NCBI GenBank assembly: GCA_041552055.1
Contig: JBFELO010000145.1
Span: 1 to 11,254, forward strand
DNA length: 11,254 bases
Reading direction: 5' to 3'
Origin: JBFELO01 sp041552055
GTDB taxonomy: Bacteria; Acidobacteriota; Thermoanaerobaculia; Thermoanaerobaculales; Sulfomarinibacteraceae
Shown here: positions 7,448-11,254 of the stretch, in pieces
Position numbering within the stretch: the first letter of the stretch is position 1
Layout: every line of letters begins with the position of its first letter
The notes under the pieces: generated by a model
Databases searched by the model: none
Seen by the model: the letters and a program-made list of their open reading frames with translations, nothing else
Told to the model about the DNA's origin: nothing
Translations under genes and position numbers: made by a program

Positions 7448-8062
7448 ATGACAGACAGAGGATCACTACTGGATCTCGTCACGTCGCAGCTCCAGGGCGG
7501 CGACATCGACGCTATCGCGCGTCAGGCTGGAATCGATTCGGACAGCGCCATGAAGGTGGTGGCCGGAGCCCTGCCGGCACTACTGTCAGGGCTCGCCAAG
7601 AATACCCAGGACTCGGCCGGCGCATCGGCCCTCGCCGATGCCCTGGATCGCGATCACGACGGCAGCGTGCTCGAAAATGTGGCCGGCTTCCTGGGCAGCG
7701 CGGGTTCAACGAACACCGGCGCGGGAATCCTGCGCCACGTACTCGGCTCGCGCCAAGGATCGATGGAGGCGGCCCTCGGCCAGATGTCGGGCATCGACGC
7801 AGGCTCGGCCGGTCAGATCCTCGCCATGGTCGCGCCGCTGCTGATGGGTCTGCTCGGTCGCGAGAAGCGCTCTCGCGCTCTCGACGCCGGCGGCCTCGCC
7901 GACCTGCTCGGTGCCGAGCGTGAGGTCGCGACACAGCGGGCGCCGCAGGCCATGGACATGCTCGGCGGCCTGCTCGACACAGACGGTGATGGCCAGGTCG
8001 CGGACGATCTCGCCGATCTGGGAGGCAGCCTGCTCGGCGGCCTGTTTGGCCGACCCAAGTAG
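7448..8062 (+). CDS. DUF937 domain protein with two DxDxDG calcium-type loops
   Basis: This 204-residue protein matches the DUF937 (YidB-like) pattern: helical, rich in Ala, Gly and Leu, with GALPALLSGLAKN and VAPLLMGLLGREKRSRALDAGGLADLLG. Two Asp-rich loops, DRDHDGSV (67-74) and DTDGDGQV (177-184), follow the DxDxDG pattern of EF-hand and dockerin loops and may bind calcium; the residue at position 12 of each loop is not acidic (Val78, Leu188), so they are not canonical EF-hands. There is no signal peptide or clear membrane segment. The family has no settled biochemical function. The start ATG lies 3 nt after the dodecin stop, with its ribosome site (GGAGG) inside the end of the dodecin gene, so translation is probably coupled. 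The gene converges on mscL, their stops only 24 nt apart. Confidence 0.85.
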   Translation: MTDRGSLLDLVTSQLQGGDIDAIARQAGIDSDSAMKVVAGALPALLSGLAKNTQDSAGASALADALDRDHDGSVLENVAGFLGSAGSTNTGAGILRHVLGSRQGSMEAALGQMSGIDAGSAGQILAMVAPLLMGLLGREKRSRALDAGGLADLLGAEREVATQRAPQAMDMLGGLLDTDGDGQVADDLADLGGSLLGGLFGRPK

Positions 8063-8086
8063 CTTCGCTTCGCGACCTGTCGCTCG

Positions 8087-8542
8087 TTACGCTGCGGTCA
8101 GCTGAGCGGTGCAGTTCGGACAGCGCGTCGCCTTGATCGGGATCTCGGTATCGCAGAACTCGCACTGCTTGGTTGTGGGCTCGGCCGGCGGCGCCTCCTC
8201 TTCCCGCCGCAGGCGGTTGATTGACTTCACCACCAGGAAGATCGCCGTCGCGATGATCAGAAAGCTCACGATGGTGTTGATGAACATCCCGTAGTTGATG
8301 CTGACCGCACCGGCCGCCTGAGCGTCGGCCAGCGACGCGTAGGGTCCTGCCGGCGAACCCTCCTTTACGACCGCGAACAGGTTGCTGAAGTCGACCCCGC
8401 CGAGCAGCAGGCCGATCGGCGGCATCAGGACGTCGCTGACCAGGCTCTTGACGATGGTGCCAAAGGCGGCGCCGATGACGATGCCAACGGCCATGTCCAT
8501 GACGTTGCCCCTCAGGATGAACTCCTTGAACTCTTTGAGCAT
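8087..8542 (-). CDS. mscL: Large-conductance mechanosensitive channel MscL with C-terminal zinc ribbon
   Basis: MscL is the inner-membrane channel that opens under membrane tension to release solutes on osmotic downshock. The N-terminal amphipathic helix and first membrane helix are clear (MLKEFKEFILRGNVMDMAVG, then AAFGTIVKSLVSDVLMPPIG, to about residue 45). A periplasmic loop follows, then the second membrane helix at about 82-106 (INYGMFINTIVSFLI). After the charged LRREEEAPPAE segment comes an extension with Cys127-x2-Cys130-x10-Cys141-x2-Cys144, a zinc-ribbon pattern, in place of a simple end. An upstream in-frame ATG at 8560 exists, but the Shine-Dalgarno (AAGGAG) lies between it and the ATG at 8542 with 6-nt spacing, so I take 8542, giving 151 residues against about 136 in E. 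coli. It is probably monocistronic. Confidence 0.95.
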   Translation of the reverse strand: MLKEFKEFILRGNVMDMAVGIVIGAAFGTIVKSLVSDVLMPPIGLLLGGVDFSNLFAVVKEGSPAGPYASLADAQAAGAVSINYGMFINTIVSFLIIATAIFLVVKSINRLRREEEAPPAEPTTKQCEFCDTEIPIKATRCPNCTAQLTAA

Positions 8543-8581
8543 CAGATACTCCTTCCTCACATCGGATTCCTGTGTGTGGGA

Positions 8582-8587
8582 ATCTTA
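8582..8587 (-). promoter_or_regulatory. Possible -10 element of mscL
   Basis: On the minus strand TAAGAT lies about 40 nt upstream of the chosen mscL ATG. The matching -35 position (CGACCT) is poor, so this rests on the -10 and position alone. Confidence 0.3.
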
Positions 8588-8651
8588 CGACGGCGCGGGC
8601 CGGAAGGTCGAGGCCGCCGCCCCTTTTTTCGGCTACCGTCCCGACACCCGC

Positions 8652-8675
8652 CTCGGAGGGGGAAAGCTCTCCGAG
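8652..8675. other. Perfect 7-bp hairpin downstream of the phosphoribosyltransferase gene
   Basis: CTCGGAG (8652-8658) pairs with CTCCGAG (8669-8675) around a 10-nt loop, about 28 nt past the stop of the minus-strand phosphoribosyltransferase gene. It could mark its transcript 3' end, but no T-run follows on that strand. A plus-strand T6 run nearby (about 8624-8629) serves no plus-strand gene. Confidence 0.35.
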
Positions 8676-8703
8676 TGCTACACGACGACACCATTTCGAC
8701 ACA

Positions 8704-9405
8704 TCAGCCGAGCCCGGCCAGGATCTCGACCGCCGCTTCTTCGGTCACGTCCGACCAGTGCTGGTAGGCGTCGGCGACCGCGAACGGCCGCCCCTCGCGG
8801 ACGTTGGCGCAGTACACCTTCTGCGCCCGTTCGGCGAGCCGTGCCACGGTGTCGTCGGGCGCGGTCGGCACCGCCACCAGGGGCCGACTGCCACCGGTGG
8901 CCTCGACCGCCGCCACTGCCACCATCATGGTGAAGCCCGAGGCGAGGCCGTCATCGATCAGGATCAGTGGGCGGCTCCCGAATTCGCGCCAGCTCCGACC
9001 CCCGCGCAATCGTTCCATCCGTCGCTCGACCTTGCGCCGGGTTCTCGCGACTCCGTCTCGAATGTCGTCCTCACCCAACCCCACCCGGGCTGCCAGACCG
9101 TGGTTGATGCTCACCGTGCCGTCCCAGGCCACCGCGCCGTAGCCGGCCTCGGTGTTCCAGGGCAGGGTAATCTTGCTGACCACGGCCACGTCGAGCGGCA
9201 GGGCGAGCCGCTCCGCCACCACCGCCGCAACCGGCACACCGCCCGCGGGCACCGCCAGCAGCAGGCCGTCGCTGCCGCGGTACTCCTCCAGCATCGCGGC
9301 CATCACTCCGCCGGCGTGGGCCCGGTCGCGGAACACTCCCGTGCGATTGCGCAGGTCGTTCCGTTCGATGACGGTGCCGTGGGAGTATTCCTCCATGGCG
9401 TCCAT
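8704..9405 (-). CDS. Putative phosphoribosyltransferase (COG1926-type)
   Basis: The 233-residue product has the plan of COG1926 phosphoribosyltransferases: FRDRAHAGGVMAAMLEEYRG near the start, LLLAVPAGGVPVAAVVAERL (48-67), a SKITLPWNTEAGYGAVAW segment (77-94) matching the usual R-K-x-x-x-P-x-x-x-E-x-x-x-GAVA, and the PRPP-binding loop LILIDDGLASGFTM (147-160). The end, FAVADAYQHWSDVTEEAAVEIL, matches the family C-terminus. These proteins are predicted to transfer a ribosyl-phosphate, but substrates are mostly unknown, and some are fused to erythromycin-esterase-like domains, which is absent here. The PRPP loop has Ser155 and Phe157 where ATGAT-like residues are usual. The start is uncertain: ATG at 9405 or 9396, neither with a strong ribosome site; the frame stays open to 9555, but that stretch has no family resemblance. 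It is divergent from the GYD gene. Confidence 0.88.
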   Translation of the reverse strand: MDAMEEYSHGTVIERNDLRNRTGVFRDRAHAGGVMAAMLEEYRGSDGLLLAVPAGGVPVAAVVAERLALPLDVAVVSKITLPWNTEAGYGAVAWDGTVSINHGLAARVGLGEDDIRDGVARTRRKVERRMERLRGGRSWREFGSRPLILIDDGLASGFTMMVAVAAVEATGGSRPLVAVPTAPDDTVARLAERAQKVYCANVREGRPFAVADAYQHWSDVTEEAAVEILAGLG

Positions 9406-9487
9406 CTTAGGCTGTCGGGCACCCGCCGCATGTGGGGTGGATCGGTCGCGCCACGTGCGCAGCCCTTGTCCCGCCTCACGCCGCGCC

Positions 9488-9525
9488 CCATGTTGTCCTT
9501 GGAGTTCCGCAACATTCGACAATGG
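9488..9525. repeat. Overlapping inverted repeats upstream of the GYD gene
   Basis: ATGTTG (9490-9495) pairs with CAACAT (9510-9515), and overlapping it CCAT-g-TTGTC (9488-9497) pairs with GACAATGG (9518-9525) with one bulge. The two pairings exclude each other. They lie about 50 nt before the GYD start in the divergent spacer and could be an operator or an alternative leader structure. No strong promoter is visible. Confidence 0.35.
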
Positions 9526-9572
9526 CGCGTTGCAGGGAGGCGCGCGGAAACACACAGAAAAGAGGTGTTGTC

Positions 9573-9866
9573 ATGCCTACTTACATCATGCTCGTTCGGT
9601 TCACAGCAAAGGGTATCGAGGACATCAAGGACAGTCCGGATCGCCTCGAAGTCGCGAAACAGGCGTTTCGCGCGGCAGGTGCGGAACTGACTCAGTTCTA
9701 TCTGACGATGGGCCGCTACGACATCGTGGCGGTCGGCGAGGCCCCGGACGATACGACCGCGGCCAAGCTGGCCCTGACGCTCGGCTCGGCCGGCGCGATT
9801 CGAACGGAGACGCTGCGCGCCTTCACCGAGGACGAATACCGAGGCATCATCGCTGCTCTGCCCTGA
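9573..9866 (+). CDS. GYD domain protein
   Basis: This 97-residue protein opens MPTYIMLVRFTAKGIEDIKD, has GAELTQFYLTMGRYDIVAVGEAPDD with the family's G-x-Y-D motif at 47-50, and ends with a helix and strand (IRTETLRAFTEDEYRGIIAALP). This is the ferredoxin-like alpha-beta fold of the GYD family, small cytoplasmic proteins of unknown role related in shape to dimeric alpha-beta barrel proteins. The frame is open further upstream, but the ATG at 9573 has a ribosome site (AGAGGTG) and begins the conserved part, so it is the start. No catalytic role should be assigned. It is single and divergent from the phosphoribosyltransferase gene. Confidence 0.92.
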   Translation: MPTYIMLVRFTAKGIEDIKDSPDRLEVAKQAFRAAGAELTQFYLTMGRYDIVAVGEAPDDTTAAKLALTLGSAGAIRTETLRAFTEDEYRGIIAALP

Positions 9867-9881
9867 GCGGCACGATGCCGC
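9867..9881 (+). other. Short hairpin directly after the GYD stop codon
   Basis: GCGGCA (9867-9872) and TGCCGC (9876-9881) form a perfect 6-bp stem with a 3-nt loop starting at the base after the stop. There is no T-run, so it is at best a weak terminator or mRNA end stabiliser. The remaining convergent spacer to 9993 shows a 5-bp stem at 9965-9979 and nothing else I can support. Confidence 0.35.
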
Positions 9882-9993
9882 GGATCATCCACCCGACTCC
9901 GCGTGCCTCCCTCGAGCCGGCTTGCAGTATTGATCGGCCGTTTCAACCGGTCGCGTGGCCACGCCGTGCTTATGGCACGAAAACAGTGGAAAG

Positions 9994-11254
9994 TCACGGA
10001 TTCGGCCGCGCCCGACGGTTCACCGGAAGCTCGATGAAGCTCGCGGCATCGCCCGAGTGGTACACCCTCATCGTCGCCTTTCGGTAGTCATCCGGCTGCG
10101 CCCACATAATGCTCGGGACAAAGGTCTGCGGGTTGCGGTCATACAGCGGGAACCACGAGCTCTGGACGTGGACCATGATCCTGTGGCCGGGGCGGAAGGT
10201 GTGGTTTGCGTTGGGCATCCGGATGCGGTAGGGGAGCACCTGCCCGGGCGGGATCGGACGCGCGGTTTCGAAGCTCTCGCGGTACCGCCCGCGCAGGATG
10301 TCGGCCGAAATCATCAACTCGTAACCGCCGAGTTCGGGCTGTGCCGGAACCTCGTTCGGGAACAGATCGATGAGCTTGACTACCCAATCCGCATCGCTGC
10401 CGGAGGTCGAGGCGTACAGTGTGGCCACGACCTCGCCGCTGATGGTCAGGGACTCGGTCAGCGGCTCGCTGACGAAGGTCACCACGTCGGTGCGGTCCGA
10501 GAACGGTCGCTGATCGTACGTGAGCCACCAGCGCCAGGTGTCGTAGTCACCGGACGATACCGGACGGATCGGGCGCACCCGGTACGGAACCGGCTTTGCC
10601 GGATCGGAGACGTACTCCGTGAATGACTCGCCCGAACCGAGGGCTTCGAACGACAGGCCACCCGCATCCCGGAGGTAGAGTCTGGTCTGCTCGACCCGAC
10701 CTTCGGGCGGCCACGCATCGTAGCTTCGCCACTGGTTGGCGCCGGTCTCGTACGCGAGCACGGGTGGTATCGGGCTCGACGGCTCGATGTCCTTCAGGTG
10801 TTTGTCCCAGAATGCCTGGCGGACGTGCTCGCGAAACTGCAGGCTGGTATCGGCACCCAGCCTGATCGTGCCCAGCGCCGAGCCGTCCCCCCACGACTGG
10901 CCATGGATCCAGGGGCCGATGACCAGGAAGTTCATGTCATTGCCGCGGTCCTTGCTCTCGAGCGCCAGATAGGTGGCGATCGGCCCGTAGATGTCCTCCT
11001 GGTCGAAGAGGCTGTGCACCGTCATTGTCGGAACGGTGTGCGGCCTCTCCGCCAGCCAACGATCCACCGCCTGTTCCTGCCAGAAGTCGGTGTAGACCGG
11101 ATTCTCCATAAGACGGTTCCAGGCAGGGAGTTGATCGGCACCGTATCGCTTGCCGAACTCACCCACCGAGCCCGCCTCGAGCACCGCCGAGTAGAAGTCA
11201 TAGTAGCCGTGAGGCATCTGGTATTTGGAGTCCGCCGAACTCGTCTGACGATAG
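9994..11254 (-). CDS. CocE/NonD-family hydrolase, alpha-amino-acid ester hydrolase / glutaryl-7-ACA acylase type, partial (5' end outside window)
   Basis: The frame is open to the window edge, so the Met at 11217 is internal and about 419 C-terminal residues are seen. This is the second half of an alpha/beta hydrolase of the X-Pro dipeptidyl-peptidase/CocE class. The segment DFYSAVLEAGSVGEFGKRYG and NRLMENPVYTDFWQEQAVDR is very like alpha-amino-acid ester hydrolases. The likely catalytic Asp is in VHSLFDQEDIYG (codon near 11004) and the catalytic His in VIGPWIHGQSWG (near 10905), 33 residues apart; the nucleophile Ser motif must lie upstream, outside the window. A C-terminal jelly-roll domain (PepX_C) follows, with RLYLRDAGGLSF, LTISGEVVATLYASTSGSDADW and SSWFPLYDRNPQTFVPSI. 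Relatives hydrolyse or transfer acyl groups of esters, amides and beta-lactam precursors and are often exported. Exact substrate and signal peptide cannot be judged here. Confidence 0.9.
   Translation of the reverse strand, partial: YRQTSSADSKYQMPHGYYDFYSAVLEAGSVGEFGKRYGADQLPAWNRLMENPVYTDFWQEQAVDRWLAERPHTVPTMTVHSLFDQEDIYGPIATYLALESKDRGNDMNFLVIGPWIHGQSWGDGSALGTIRLGADTSLQFREHVRQAFWDKHLKDIEPSSPIPPVLAYETGANQWRSYDAWPPEGRVEQTRLYLRDAGGLSFEALGSGESFTEYVSDPAKPVPYRVRPIRPVSSGDYDTWRWWLTYDQRPFSDRTDVVTFVSEPLTESLTISGEVVATLYASTSGSDADWVVKLIDLFPNEVPAQPELGGYELMISADILRGRYRESFETARPIPPGQVLPYRIRMPNANHTFRPGHRIMVHVQSSWFPLYDRNPQTFVPSIMWAQPDDYRKATMRVYHSGDAASFIELPVNRRARPNP

Noticed and set aside
8590..8630. GC-rich imperfect stem followed by T6 on the plus strand, resembling an intrinsic terminator
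   Set aside because: No plus-strand gene ends before it; the flanking genes both run on the minus strand and the stem has mismatches.
9965..9979. CGTGC/GCACG hairpin in the convergent spacer
   Set aside because: Only 5 bp, and followed by A-residues on the plus strand rather than T, with the T-run on the wrong side for the minus-strand gene.
1..11254. Search for a defence island, CRISPR array, transposon ends or phage genes
   Set aside because: No repeat-spacer pattern, no terminal inverted repeats with a transposase, and no nuclease, methylase, toxin or phage structural gene was found.

Overview
This GC-rich window (mid-60s % GC by eye, not counted) looks like chromosomal DNA of a Gram-negative-type environmental bacterium. 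Signal peptides for export, c-di-GMP signalling, an MscL channel, dodecin and a molybdopterin enzyme all fit such a host. I cannot fix the phylum. Acidobacteriota (Thermoanaerobaculia-like) or Myxococcota/former Deltaproteobacteria are my best guesses, and this is inference only. I see no rRNA, tRNA, CRISPR array, insertion sequence, phage gene or toxin-antitoxin pair.

Layout. At the left edge, 1-1087 (minus) is the N-terminal part of an exported right-handed beta-helix protein whose 3' end lies outside the window. Next on the same strand is a cytoplasmic diguanylate cyclase with a C-terminal PilZ domain (1233-2468). A 121-bp divergent spacer separates it from an exported three-part protein (2590-4494, plus): a laminin G/concanavalin-like domain, a galactose-binding-like domain and an SMP-30/gluconolactonase-type beta-propeller. 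That gene converges on an orphan molybdopterin oxidoreductase (4659-6818, minus). The 164-bp spacer between them carries an unusual inverted array of hexanucleotide repeats. After a 422-bp gene-poor stretch comes a tight two-gene unit on the plus strand: dodecin (7241-7444) and a DUF937 protein (7448-8062). It converges on mscL (8087-8542, minus), whose product carries an extra C-terminal zinc ribbon. A COG1926-type phosphoribosyltransferase (8704-9405, minus) and a GYD-domain protein (9573-9866, plus) are divergent. At the right edge, 9994-11254 (minus) is most of a CocE/NonD-family hydrolase of the alpha-amino-acid ester hydrolase/glutaryl-7-ACA acylase type, lacking its N-terminal part with the nucleophile.

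How it fits together. Most genes stand alone or face away from each other, so this is not one pathway. The only convincing operon is dodecin-DUF937. Three exported or probably exported proteins (beta-helix, propeller protein, CocE hydrolase) suggest a scavenging, polymer- or ester-degrading lifestyle. Several others (dodecin, MscL, GYD, phosphoribosyltransferase) are small housekeeping or stress-type genes. I found no strong case for a wholly new defence or mobile system. The best leads are the repeat array in the convergent spacer, the zinc-ribbon MscL, the GGDEF-PilZ fusion and the partnerless molybdoenzyme. Long open frames on the strand opposite these genes are shadows of high GC codon usage and were left out.
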